Below are positions 29,501 to 40,100 of a stretch of 64,000 bases of DNA, one piece after another (the stretch's first letter is position 1; every line of letters starts with the position of its first letter). A program made the position numbers and the translations under genes. Under the pieces are notes generated by a model. That model did no database searches and was not told the origin of the DNA. It was given only the letters and a program-made list of their open reading frames with translations. Source of the stretch: a virus; IMG/VR virus record IMGVR_UViG_3300020055_000003, positions 124,001 to 188,000 of that record; one strand, 5' to 3'.

Positions 29501-32375
29501 TCTTCACACAGATTTTGGATATGCCAGAACAGATGATGTCGATGAAATTCTATCAAATAGCTTAACAAATAATGAATTGACTTTAGATTTTTGGTATTTT
29601 AGAAAATCAACATCCATAACTGATTTAAATTCTCCTGGCTCATCAATATTTTCTTTCAATGTTGAAGATGGTGGAGATCAAAAAACAATTCTTTGGCAAA
29701 AAACAGACGGAACACTTTTATTAGAAGATAGTCTTGGAAATCAATTAACAACTGCACAATTAGAATTTGGAAAATGGCATCATATCGCTGTTTATTTTAG
29801 CGACAATGCAACTACAATATATGTTGATGGAAAAAAAGAAGATACTATTGCGTCCACAAACATGCTTGAATATACTACAGGTACTAATTTTTATGTCGGC
29901 GCTAGACAAGACGCTGGACCAGACTATGTAATACTTGATTATACTTTAGGTTTCTTTGGTAGTATGAGATTTACCAAAGGACAGAGATATGAGGAACAAC
30001 CAATTAATGGGGATGGTAATATTTTAGTTGAAGATTTGGGAACAGAAAATGTGTTGTCTGGAAATGGACTAAATCCTGTAAATGTAAATCCAGTTCCAAG
30101 TTATAGAAATATTAGAAATTCAGTAAAATTGACAAACTCCTTTGTTGCAACAGAAGGACAAACTGTATATGCATTAGATTATGACTCAACACAACAGATT
30201 GTAATTACTATCAATGATTCTCCAACAACCGCATTTTCTGCGACAGATGGATATGAAATTACTTTTGATAGTGGTTTGACTGCTGGTGATGTTGTAGTTA
30301 TTTCTTCATATTCTGTTATAAATGATGATCTTGAATATATCATTTACGATTCAAATAATGCAGTTGCTGCGAATACGATCCTTTTAAGAAGAATGGATTC
30401 TGATGGAATCTATTCGTCATATCAACTTCCAGATGGACATTCATTGAGAGTAAAATATTCTGCGCGGCCACCGGCGGGAGTAAGCAAAACAAGACTTATT
30501 ACTGGTGGTAGTAATTATATTCGTTATTTGTATGGTTATGTAAAAGACAAAACTATGGATTATAATTCAATTGGTGATGGCGCATTTTTCTTAGGCAAAG
30601 GAAAAACTGTTGGCGGGATTAGTAAAATCAATATTTATGAAAGCAATATTCAAGATCAGTATGATGGGTTTGGAGTTGGTTACGATACACCACCGACTCT
30701 AGACCTATCTCAACTTGGAGATGGTACTGCACAAGTAAATGTTTTGACAGGGCCGGTTTGTGTTAGAGAAGGACAATATATTAATGATGAAGGTTTCTTA
30801 TCGGCAGATAATAGAATAACTGACAGTTATTTGTGGCAAGATTATTCATATGTTATCAAAGTTGGTAGATATATTGATGAGTGGAGAAAAATCGTTAAGA
30901 AAGTAGTTCATCCGGCCGGACTAATGATGTTTGGTGAATACTCAATTACTACCACGGCGGAATTGAGAAAGACTGCAAATGCAGCATGGAGTCAATTGAT
31001 ATATGAGATTATCAAAAATATCAACTTAAAAGTCAGAAATATGGATGGTTTGGGAAGATGGACATATGGATCTTCATTTCCAATGAACACCAATGACTTA
31101 AATTCTTATGGGTATAAAATTGTCTATGATAATAGACAACCAACAATAAACAGCACGATTGATGGATTGTATCAGGGCGTGGGTACTGGAGAGGTATCTG
31201 ATGATACAATTGGAGCAGCCACAGTTGACACGGGTTCTGGTAGATATGCACTTTTAGATGAAAATCAAGATGATGCATACCAATGGAATGTTGTAAAATA
31301 TATTGCATTGAACTACAAAGATGCGTTTGGAAAAGATTATGAAAATTATTACGAATCAGAACTTATTGGAAATACAGTAACTGTATATGATTTGTCTGAT
31401 ACTGAAATTACAAATGATGAATACATAAACACACGTCCTTGGGCGAAATATCAAATCACTTCAATTGAATTTGATGATGATGCTGAAGATAGAATAGTCA
31501 CATTTACTGTGAAATATTTGAAACATTATAAAAATATTCCAACACTTTCCCCAGAAAACAAAGTAGAATTCAGATGGGATAATATCTTTAGAGGAAATGT
31601 GGACAGAATGAACAACTATTGGGTCGGTTCTACTCTAGATGGTGCCAATCCAAGAGATGAAAAAATGATCATAAATATTTCTGGAAGATATAATAATAAC
31701 AAAGAAGGAGATGTGCCTACTTTACATACAACCTATCGTTCTCTAGAAAGATTTAAATTCTACTTTACAGCATATTATCCTTGGCAAAATCTAGCAGCAC
31801 TGTTGTTTAGTCCACAGAGAGAAATGGAAGCTTCCCCATACTGGAATAGAAGAAAATTAATTCAAGGCAATCAACTCACTCATGTTCCAAGACGGCCTAC
31901 AGAATTTAATATGTGGTATTTCTTGCCAGTTGAGGTTGCTGGAGATTATGATTGGATTGCAAATACGGATGGAACTGACCATCAATGGACTAATACTAGA
32001 ATTTCTGAAATTACAGAAAAATCGGATAGAAAATATAGAGCAGTTCTAGATTCACATTTAGATTTGAATCCTGTATATTTGGTAATGAGTGAAGAAAATC
32101 CTAATTCTAGTACTAGAAAAAGAATGGGCCCTACTAATTTATCAGTAGAAAGAGCTAAATTCAATGAAAAAACTCAGATGATAGATTATAATGTAGACAG
32201 AATTGATTATAACGAAAATGAGTTGTATATGAACACATTTGGAAAATATATCGTTCCCGGCGGGTTACATAATAAAACTAATTTTGCTTCTGAATCGAGC
32301 ATAATAAAATTCCGTTCAGAACCAACCACATTGGAAGAATTGAATAATATGATAAGTTCAACTATGATTGACTAA
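26511..32375 (+). CDS. 7: gp7-like giant baseplate wedge protein with LamG-like domain
   Basis: The 1,954-residue product is nearly twice the size of T4 gp7 (1,032). The N-terminus (IKDISNYIRQQLPYYISSDE, FLELYYEWLSQP) and NQKNFLKFMKDFYQSKGTEP followed by YKFLFRSIFNEDIDIYYPK are typical of marine T4-like gp7. Repeated beta modules with motifs such as GSGYEVG and GTGFSAMI lie in residues about 390-950. A LamG/concanavalin-like domain (about 1020-1160) shows FGKWHHIAVYFSDNATTIYV followed by DGKK. The C-terminal part returns to gp7-like sequence (LERFKFYFTAYYPWQNL). The beta and LamG modules suggest carbohydrate or surface contact at the baseplate edge. Confidence 0.8.
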   Translation: MSSNIKDISNYIRQQLPYYISSDEDYGKFVRFLELYYEWLSQPSNVSDVTGKIIDYTDLDQTLDLFVSMFKSELADSFPNITRIKGIEFSNENTENNTQSATITTSDQNFFADGSNHTFKLNYFNPLYYLGNPDDNSKVVEIKVFTNLAGSARGTDSSLDGVLDFLTSPDVDPNGSAGSYNLLVENTDYVLIDNTIKFIDINGDPEAPTNNDLIKVRFYIESILQTTGTADSEDDVKKIVSDASIKKTSYTNQKNFLKFMKDFYQSKGTEPSYKFLFRSIFNEDIDIYYPKNNLFKLSNNVWDSTRSLRAIPYSPSKVTDPKVETPYRIKGKTSNATATVEYYNDVTIGSYSVREYFITNISGDFTNKEKIEILQTNNTTYEEELYVCVVGFDIIEPGQNYPRNRPLTSYVSDAGSGTGFSAMIQHTTMGSLDEIEIIGSGSNYITGEQIDFAETGSLGSGALGEVSEIDSVTTDYEVVFNQNPESLEYPVLSFDISLSGDIYPSNSTNTIVSIENIDSKTNDVLILYDYENLIRDRRVYQNGMSFHGFLLDKKSNTIAYRHKASLMPVENPLDTVVNTNFGEVTDTRIRQDLDIRVDSVDANGGITSASVITPAANPTSIFPNIIQLTNQTAVLNNGLGFGASFDVVVENNTITSLTLNADDNSQLYSINDIVKIDGSTFRPDGESINDDVFIKITAVAGGVVVTDIESDAYTTTSVNGTGAVWDIDTTQATYPKLISVLLSDADSNGNPSPTSGYEVGDSFTIPGSVINGTDGEHDLTIEVTEVDNNGRIHSFQTLGRPQGGQISSFTQENFPTLPDAKHEFYNPTFVANNPNGGPVGVGLKFSVNVDGSSYSVINPFGVSRGSGYEVGTTLTINGELLGGTTGVNDLVIRIDDVVDNIRDGEFISGQVKELSVVSGTAVNKTTYRNVSVQNGKGRGARFDVAVNSGTYSITIPAGKEGTGYSIDQTLTIPGQVLGAQWIKDGFVAGLDQVGEYALHTDFGYARTDDVDEILSNSLTNNELTLDFWYFRKSTSITDLNSPGSSIFSFNVEDGGDQKTILWQKTDGTLLLEDSLGNQLTTAQLEFGKWHHIAVYFSDNATTIYVDGKKEDTIASTNMLEYTTGTNFYVGARQDAGPDYVILDYTLGFFGSMRFTKGQRYEEQPINGDGNILVEDLGTENVLSGNGLNPVNVNPVPSYRNIRNSVKLTNSFVATEGQTVYALDYDSTQQIVITINDSPTTAFSATDGYEITFDSGLTAGDVVVISSYSVINDDLEYIIYDSNNAVAANTILLRRMDSDGIYSSYQLPDGHSLRVKYSARPPAGVSKTRLITGGSNYIRYLYGYVKDKTMDYNSIGDGAFFLGKGKTVGGISKINIYESNIQDQYDGFGVGYDTPPTLDLSQLGDGTAQVNVLTGPVCVREGQYINDEGFLSADNRITDSYLWQDYSYVIKVGRYIDEWRKIVKKVVHPAGLMMFGEYSITTTAELRKTANAAWSQLIYEIIKNINLKVRNMDGLGRWTYGSSFPMNTNDLNSYGYKIVYDNRQPTINSTIDGLYQGVGTGEVSDDTIGAATVDTGSGRYALLDENQDDAYQWNVVKYIALNYKDAFGKDYENYYESELIGNTVTVYDLSDTEITNDEYINTRPWAKYQITSIEFDDDAEDRIVTFTVKYLKHYKNIPTLSPENKVEFRWDNIFRGNVDRMNNYWVGSTLDGANPRDEKMIINISGRYNNNKEGDVPTLHTTYRSLERFKFYFTAYYPWQNLAALLFSPQREMEASPYWNRRKLIQGNQLTHVPRRPTEFNMWYFLPVEVAGDYDWIANTDGTDHQWTNTRISEITEKSDRKYRAVLDSHLDLNPVYLVMSEENPNSSTRKRMGPTNLSVERAKFNEKTQMIDYNVDRIDYNENELYMNTFGKYIVPGGLHNKTNFASESSIIKFRSEPTTLEELNNMISSTMID

Positions 32376-32382
32376 AAAAGAT

Positions 32383-32390
32383 TATAAATA
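32383..32390 (+). promoter_or_regulatory. T4-type late promoter upstream of gp8
   Basis: TATAAATA lies in the 48-base gap between gp7 and gp8, 33 bases before the gp8 ATG, with AAAAGGTAAAAAA as ribosome binding site. It would re-initiate late transcription after the 5.9-kb gp7 gene. Confidence 0.72.
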
Positions 32391-32423
32391 GTAAAAACTT
32401 ACAAAGACTTAAAAGGTAAAAAA

Positions 32424-34094
32424 ATGGCAGCAATTATCACAAACAAATTGAGGATTTTCAACGCACAAGAATTCCTACAATCAATAAACCGTTCTTCTCC
32501 TGTCTGGACAACTAATAGAGCATATTCTGCTGGGGATTCTGTAGTAAATAACAGAAACCTTTTCATTGCAGTCTCTAATGGAACTTCTGCAGCAACAGGA
32601 ACAGGGCCTACGCCATCTTCTCTTACAGATGGTACTGTAACATGGGTACATCAAGGTCTTGCAGTATATAACAATCTGTATATGTCAGTTGCAAGACACA
32701 CTCCTTGGGTGAATGATGCAAATCCTCCAACTCCACAAGATTCTATTGGATATGGTTATTCAGTAAATGCAGATGCGATTGCAATGAAAAAGATCAATTA
32801 TGCTGATATGACTCTCGCTATTCCAAGAATTAATTGGACTTCTGGAAGAGTTTATACAATGTTTGAACACGATTCCCCAGAAGAAATCATTCCAAACAAT
32901 TATGTAATTACTGATTCTGGAAATCAATACAATGTCTACAAATGTATTAGTAACCAAAGATATATTGACGATTCAGTTGGTGTTCAAGCTGTCGCATCTA
33001 CTGTCAAACCTACTTCTACTTCTACTACTTCATTTGAGACAACTTCAGACGGATATGTGTGGAAGTATATGTATTCTATTGAACTTTCAAAGGCCTTAAA
33101 GTTTTTGACTAAAGACTATATTCCAGTCGATTCTGTTTTATATGAACCCGTTGATACTACTAGTGCAGAGTATGTACAGTGGCAAATTCAACAAAATGCG
33201 GCATCAGTTGATGGAGAAATTGAATTTATTAAAATTGAACCAAACGAACCAGGCGGCGCTGTCTCTGGTGGTGCTGGTTATCATCCAAATATTAATAAAA
33301 CTGGTGTAACTTTAAGTGGAAATACTCTAAGTATTACAAATTTACCAAACAATTCTCTTGATTATACAGGATATTTTGTAGTTGATTTAGGTAATAACGA
33401 ACAGTTTGAAATCACAGAATGGAATGTAACTGGAACAACTGCTAATGTTACGGTCAATGGAACATTTACTGGTGGTGCAGACAGAAATATTATTGTTGCC
33501 CCAGGCGTATCTATTGCTGGTAATGGTTCTGGTTTCTCTGCATATGGTCTTGTAACTATTGACAAAATTTCAGAAATGAGAATTACCGCTCAAGGTGCAA
33601 ATTGGAGCGCAGTTGATAGTGCAACTATTGATACTGTAAATGTTCCAGCATTTGGCGGTGATGGAAATCCAAATGTAAATGCGTGTAAAATCAAACCTAT
33701 TATTTCTCCAGATTTTGGTCATGGTTATAATGCCATTGAAGAGCTTGCTGGATATTATGTCATGATTTCAATGAGATTAGAATATGATGAACAATCCACA
33801 AGAAATAACAGTTTGGGTAATAGTGAAACCAAAGTAATGTTCCCTGTTTCTGGAGATGAAGCACAATTCAGACAAATTGCTGTTGTTGCAGACCCACTAG
33901 AAGCAACCACAGACAATCCACCAGCTACGGAAGAATCTTATAGGGGCCCACAACACCCAGATTTTGGTACAGCAGACGAAGAACCTTTTGACATATTGAC
34001 AGGTTCTGGTAAAGTACTTTATACAGAAAACAGACAGCCGGTTGCCAGAGCAATCGACCAAATTGAAGATATTAAAATAGTATTCGAATTCTAA
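32424..34094 (+). CDS. 8: gp8-like baseplate wedge protein
   Basis: The 556-residue product begins MAAIITNKLRIFNAQEFLQS and contains NNLYMSVARHTPWVNDANPP and SDGYVWKYMYSIELSKALKF, both typical of gp8 in T4-like phages. Between them lies an inserted small module (WTTNRAYSAGDSVVNNRNLF, residues about 28-75) resembling carbohydrate-binding type 5/12-like repeats (W-x-x-x-x-x-Y-x-x-G-D-x-V). A middle insertion of about 120 beta-rich residues (270-400) makes it larger than T4 gp8 (334). gp8 dimerises at the wedge between gp7 and gp10. Confidence 0.85.
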   Translation: MAAIITNKLRIFNAQEFLQSINRSSPVWTTNRAYSAGDSVVNNRNLFIAVSNGTSAATGTGPTPSSLTDGTVTWVHQGLAVYNNLYMSVARHTPWVNDANPPTPQDSIGYGYSVNADAIAMKKINYADMTLAIPRINWTSGRVYTMFEHDSPEEIIPNNYVITDSGNQYNVYKCISNQRYIDDSVGVQAVASTVKPTSTSTTSFETTSDGYVWKYMYSIELSKALKFLTKDYIPVDSVLYEPVDTTSAEYVQWQIQQNAASVDGEIEFIKIEPNEPGGAVSGGAGYHPNINKTGVTLSGNTLSITNLPNNSLDYTGYFVVDLGNNEQFEITEWNVTGTTANVTVNGTFTGGADRNIIVAPGVSIAGNGSGFSAYGLVTIDKISEMRITAQGANWSAVDSATIDTVNVPAFGGDGNPNVNACKIKPIISPDFGHGYNAIEELAGYYVMISMRLEYDEQSTRNNSLGNSETKVMFPVSGDEAQFRQIAVVADPLEATTDNPPATEESYRGPQHPDFGTADEEPFDILTGSGKVLYTENRQPVARAIDQIEDIKIVFEF

Positions 34095-34115
34095 TTAATT
34101 TGAGAGAAGAAAAAC

Positions 34116-37100
34116 ATGGCCTTAAATCTTAATGTAGCTCCTTATTTTGATGATTATGATGTAAATAAGGGGTACTTAAAAATACTCTTCAAACCTGGCA
34201 ATTCTGTTCAAGCCAGAGAAATGACGCAACTTCAGACAATACTGCAAAATCAAATTGCCAATCTATCTGATCATTTCTTTAAAGAAGGTTCTTTGGTAAT
34301 TCCTGGCCAAGCAGCTCTTGATTTGAAAGCAAATTATGTAAAAGTAGAACTTGGTGGAACTCTCTCTACTGCAAATGGATTTGTAGGAAAAATTGTTCAG
34401 GGTAAAAGCACAGGAATTAGGGCATTAGTTGTAAATTATGCAGATGCTGTTGATTTAAATAATGATGATGTTATCGATGGTTCTAATGATGAGTTAACTA
34501 CCCTATATGTTAAATATTTAGATAGCACAACTTCAGGAAACACAACATTCTCTGATGGCACAACAGTAAATATTTTAGAAAATGGAACAGCAAATTTTAC
34601 AATAAATGGCCAAACTGTATCTTTAGCAGAAGGACAAACTTCCACCTTTGTGGAAGGAGAAGAACTTGTTACAACAACCGACGATGGTGTAAACTTAACT
34701 TGTACCGTTCAAAATAATTCTCAAGTTTTAAATCCTATTGGAATTGGTTCTCTCGCATTTATCGAAGAGGGAGTTTACTATATTGGTGGTAAATTAGTAA
34801 GAGTCGCATCACAAAGTATTATTCTAGACAAATATAATAACAAACCATCATATAGAATTGGATTGGAAATTTCTGAAAGTATTGTATCTCATAATGACGA
34901 TACTAGTTTATTGGATAATTCTTTAGGAACTACAAACTTTAATTCTCCTGGCGCCGACAGATATAAAATTCAACTCACTCTTACCAAACGAGATTATGAT
35001 GTTATTGACACAAATAATTTTGTAGAATTGATAGCAGTTAAAGATGGGTATATTAATAGTTATGTTCAAAATACAGACTATTCTGTTTTAATGAAAACAT
35101 TAGCAAGAAGAACATATGACGCGGATGGAGATTTTACAATTCGTCCATTCAAATTAGATATCAGAGAATATTATAAAGAAAATAATAATGGTGGTGTGTT
35201 TTCAATGTCAGATTTTGAATTTGACACAGAAGTTGCTGCAAGACAGTTTGCATTTGATTGGGGATTTAGTGATGACATTGGATGGGTGATCAACGGCCAA
35301 GGTCAGGCGCATACTATTTCTTCTATTGACAGATTAAATTATCCAGAACAAAATTTAGATGAAACTGGTTTAAAATATTATCCGGCAAATAACCATGAAA
35401 ATCTTATGGTTGCAATTAGAGACAAATTAGCCATTGGGGTAGAATCTGGGAAGGCTTATATTAAAGGATATGAAATTGAACGCAAACCTTCTTCAAGACA
35501 AGGAAAATATATTGTATTTGATAAATCTAGAAGCAATTATCAAATAAACAACAAATATATGCCTGTGAATTTAGGAGCATTTGTTTATACCAGCGACTCC
35601 AAAGGTTTATTTAAAATAGACGAAGAAGTAAAATTGGTAAATGTTCATATTTCTAACTCAGGCCTTACAAAATTTATAAGTGTAAATGAGAATGTTGATG
35701 AATCGGAATCGAACTATTTAACAACTATTACATATGATGAAGATGATACATTTTATCAAGGTGGCGGAACTGCATTAGGAACGAATATATATGGAACTGA
35801 TGTTATTGCAACTGCAAAAGTAAAGGCAGTTGAATATTTTGCAGATTCATCTTCTGATGCAAAGAAAAATAATTATTTACAATCTAGCTATCGTCCAACA
35901 ACAGATGTTGAAAAAAGTAAAGAATCTGCAATCTATAAAGTATATTTATATGATATAGAGTATGAAACAAATCCTAGAACATCACAACCCTATAATATGT
36001 CTAATGCTCGGTCTATTGTTTCTTCTGCTGAGCAGACTCCAGCGGGAATTGGTACTCCAATTTATGAAAATGGTGCCAATATTCTTACGCAATTGCAGTT
36101 GACAGATGTTCAAGGCGGATTCACCTACAAAAGTATGATATATGATAAATTTAATGTGAACTTTAGAGGAATTAACTATTATTACAATTCGATTTATTCA
36201 ATTATGTTGGTTAAACCTTTAAACTCTGGAAATATTGCCAGTGGGGCCGAGGGTACAGGTGTTTTACCTTCTGCAACTTTTAATATAAATGAAGTTATTC
36301 AAGAAGCAATACCATCCACTGATGTTGCAAGTGTTAATGTAAATTCTTGGAATGGGTCTCAAACCGCTGATGTTGGAAATGTTTCTGCAAGAATTTTTAG
36401 TAAAGCAGTTCTTCATAATACAAATGGTTCTAGTATTATTCCAATCGGACATGATTGGGTACAAACTGCTAGAAGTATTGACCCTATAAGTGGTATTGCT
36501 TCTATTGATACACAATATTCAGTTATAAAAAGATTTGATAATGTAAGCACATCTCCCACGACAGGAAATGTAACACTTACAATAACTGAATCTGATGCTT
36601 TTTTTGAAAATATTCCAAGTAAATATTTCATTTTTTCTTCCGCAACAACTACACAAAATAATGGAAACATTGGATTTACTTCTAATTTTTCATTTTCTAC
36701 GGATTTAAGAACAGTAACATTCAATGTTTCTGGTGATACCATTGCAAATGGTTCTGCCGGGCTTGTTGTATATGCACCAGTTAAGAAAACTTCTGCTAAA
36801 GAAAAAACAAAAACACTTGTAAAAAATTATGTTGAATTGCCGCTTACTTTGTTAAATGCTTCTGGAGCAACCATAACTCCAGTAGACTATAACAATAGTC
36901 TTAGTTTTGAAGATAATGATTCATCAGGAACATATGGTGTAGATATTTTAAAGACAAATAGCAGTAATGCTACTGGAACTGTAAATCCGACTTTTGCTGT
37001 TGGTGCGAATTTAGATATGAGTTTGAGTTTATCAACTTTGCAACTGCAAAAATCAGACATTAGAGAATTGGTAAAACTTTATGATACATGTAATGTTAAC

Positions 37101-40100
37101 AATGTTGCATATAGAGTTGATGTTGTGTCTGATACTAAAAAATATATTCATGAAATGACAGCAGATGATTTTGCTTTTGCAAGGAGTGCATATGAATTTT
37201 ATGAACAAACAGGACAATCTCCATTCAATGTAAATTTGGACAATAATATTGTTACTAGTTTAGTTGACCTTGCAAATGCATTAACTATTAGTGAAATTGA
37301 AAATCCGTTTAAAATTCAGATGGAAACCGCCTGGGCCGCCGGTCAGTTGATCACAAATCCAACTGATGTTCCTGTTAAAATTAATGATATAACAGATAGA
37401 TATGATTTATTTGACGGCCAAAAACCATCAATTATTCAGTTAGGAGAATTAAATTTAAAATCTGGAAGTTTACCCTGCGGAGGCCGTCCAATTGTTGTGT
37501 ATAATTACTACAATCACGGCATAGGTGATTATGCGTCCGTAGATTCATATGTAGATGGATATTCGACTATAGGTTATTATCAAAATTCTCGTTTATCAGA
37601 TGTTATCGATTTCCGTCCAGCAGTTTCGTATCAACAGCTAACAGGATATCCTATAGGAGAGGGAGTTGTTTCTGATTCGACTGACTATCCAATTCATAAT
37701 ACCGCAATTAGTGCTGATATTAGAATATATCTTGCTAGAAAGGATAAACTATATATTGACAAATTAGGAAGAGTGAGAGTTAAATATGGTTCTCCTAGCG
37801 AAGACCCTTCAATGCCAGAAGATGCAGCCGATGGCATGGTAATTTACGAAATAAACACCGATCCATATACAATAAGTCCAAAAGCTCTTACTGTTAAAAT
37901 GAGAGATAATAAAAAATATAGCATGAAAGACATTGGTAAACTAGAAAAAAGAATTGAAAATCTTGAATATTATACATCTCTCAATCTTTTAGAAAAAGAC
38001 ACTATGGATCTCGCAGTGAGAGATGAAAACGGAAATGATCGATTCAAAAATGGATTTATTGTTGATAGATTTGTAGATCATACAGTTGGTGATGTTTTTG
38101 ATCCAGATTATAAAGTTTCAATTAGTAAATCTGAAGGCGTTTTGCGGCCGTTCTTTACTGAAAAAAATGTTAACATGTCAATTAATGCAGCTGCATCTGA
38201 TGGATATGCAATAAAAGAACAAAAACTGTATTTGCCATATACAAGCGAATATCTAATCACACAAGAAAAATCTTCAAAAACTGTGAATGTTAATCCTTTT
38301 GCTATTTTCACATTTAGAGGAAGTGTTGCTCTATTTCCGTCTACTGATGAATGGAAAGTAACAAATCAGGCTCCAGATATTGTAACTGATAGAAGAGAAG
38401 AGTATGAAAATATTTTTGGAGCGCTTCTTCCTGAAGATGGAGTTCTAGGCACAATTTGGAACGAATGGGAACAAAACTGGACAGGAGAGAGTTCAGATTC
38501 TACATCCAGCACACGAAGAGTGAATAGAAGTAATGCAACTTCTTCAGTTATTTCTGGTGGAAGAACATCTGGTGGCATTAGAAACGAAACAACTACAATT
38601 ACGACTACTACACTCACTGGACAACAAACAAGAACTGGTACTACAAATATAGTTCAGTTGCGCGATAATACAGAAACCGTAGGACAAAGAATACTTAGTA
38701 CTGAAATTATTCCGTTTATGAGAGCAAGAGATGTTTATTTTAGTGCTGATAGATTGAAACCAAATACAAGACTATATCAATATTTTGATGGAGTAGACGT
38801 TTCTCAGTATTGTAAATCTTCTACTTTAGTAACAATTAATGACATTCCTTCAGCAACTGCTACATGGAGAAAAACCAACCCAAGTATTGTGAGAGATAAT
38901 ATGGGGTTTGTTTTTATTAGAGGTGGATCTAGTGGAACAAATGCAAGAGTTTTTGATATTAATTATTTGACTTCTAGCAGTTTGCGGTTTCATTTACACC
39001 CAGACGCAACAACTGGATTTATAAGTGGAGAAAATATATTCATTGTCTATCCTGATCCAGAAGCATCTGGGGGGGAGAGAATTAGAAATGCTGGAAGCTG
39101 GCCTACCCTCAGTTCAAATATTATTGCTGGTGGAGATCTTGTCAAATCAGATGGTGCTGGATTTGTTTCTGGTACTTTTTCTATTCCAAATAATGATGAT
39201 CTCAGATTCAAGACTGGAGAAAGAGTTTTCAAGCTTTCTGACCAACCTAACAATGCACAGGATGTAGATACGGAAGCGCAGACAACCTATGTTGCCTCAG
39301 GTGTCATTGAAACTGTTGCTGATCAAATTGTTCTAACAAGAATGCCAGACTTTCAAACACAAAGCGCAGAAGAATCCGAAGCAATTACTTCAGTAGAGGT
39401 AAATACAGTTGTTACTGCTGGAAACTGGTATGACCCTCTTGCACAGACTATTATGATTAATCAAGACGGTGGCTGTTTTATTACAGCAGTAGAACTATTT
39501 TTCTCTACAAAGGATGATAGTAAACCAGTTACTGTTCAGGTTAGACAAACTGTAAATGGATATCCAGGCCCTAAAATTTTAGGACAATCTGTAGTATATC
39601 CAGAAAATGTGTCCATATCAGATAATGGTGTTCTTCCGACTGAATTTGTATTTCCATCTCCTATCTATGTGCAAGACGAAACAGAATATTGTATTGTAAT
39701 TCTTGCAGATACACAAGGATATCGTTGCCACGTTGCTAGAATGGGAGAACAATCTTTAGATGGAAGTGGAACTATTTCTCAGCAACCTTATGCGGGAGTA
39801 TTCTTTAAATCACAAAATGCTTCAACTTGGACAGCAGATCAAATGGAAGATTTGAAGTTTAGAGTATCAAGAGCTAAGTTTGACACTTTAGCAAATTCTG
39901 AAATTTATCTTCAAAACACAGAATTAGATGATATGGGTAATGACCTTTGGTCAGAAAACTTTAAATCAAATTCAATGAAAGTTGCTGCTGGAGATACTAA
40001 AGTAACATTCTTTGTTTCGGATACAAGTGGTATGGTCCCGACAAGTGTTTGGAGATCTAATGGATACAATTATGTTACCCTGCAAAATTTCTTTGGAACA

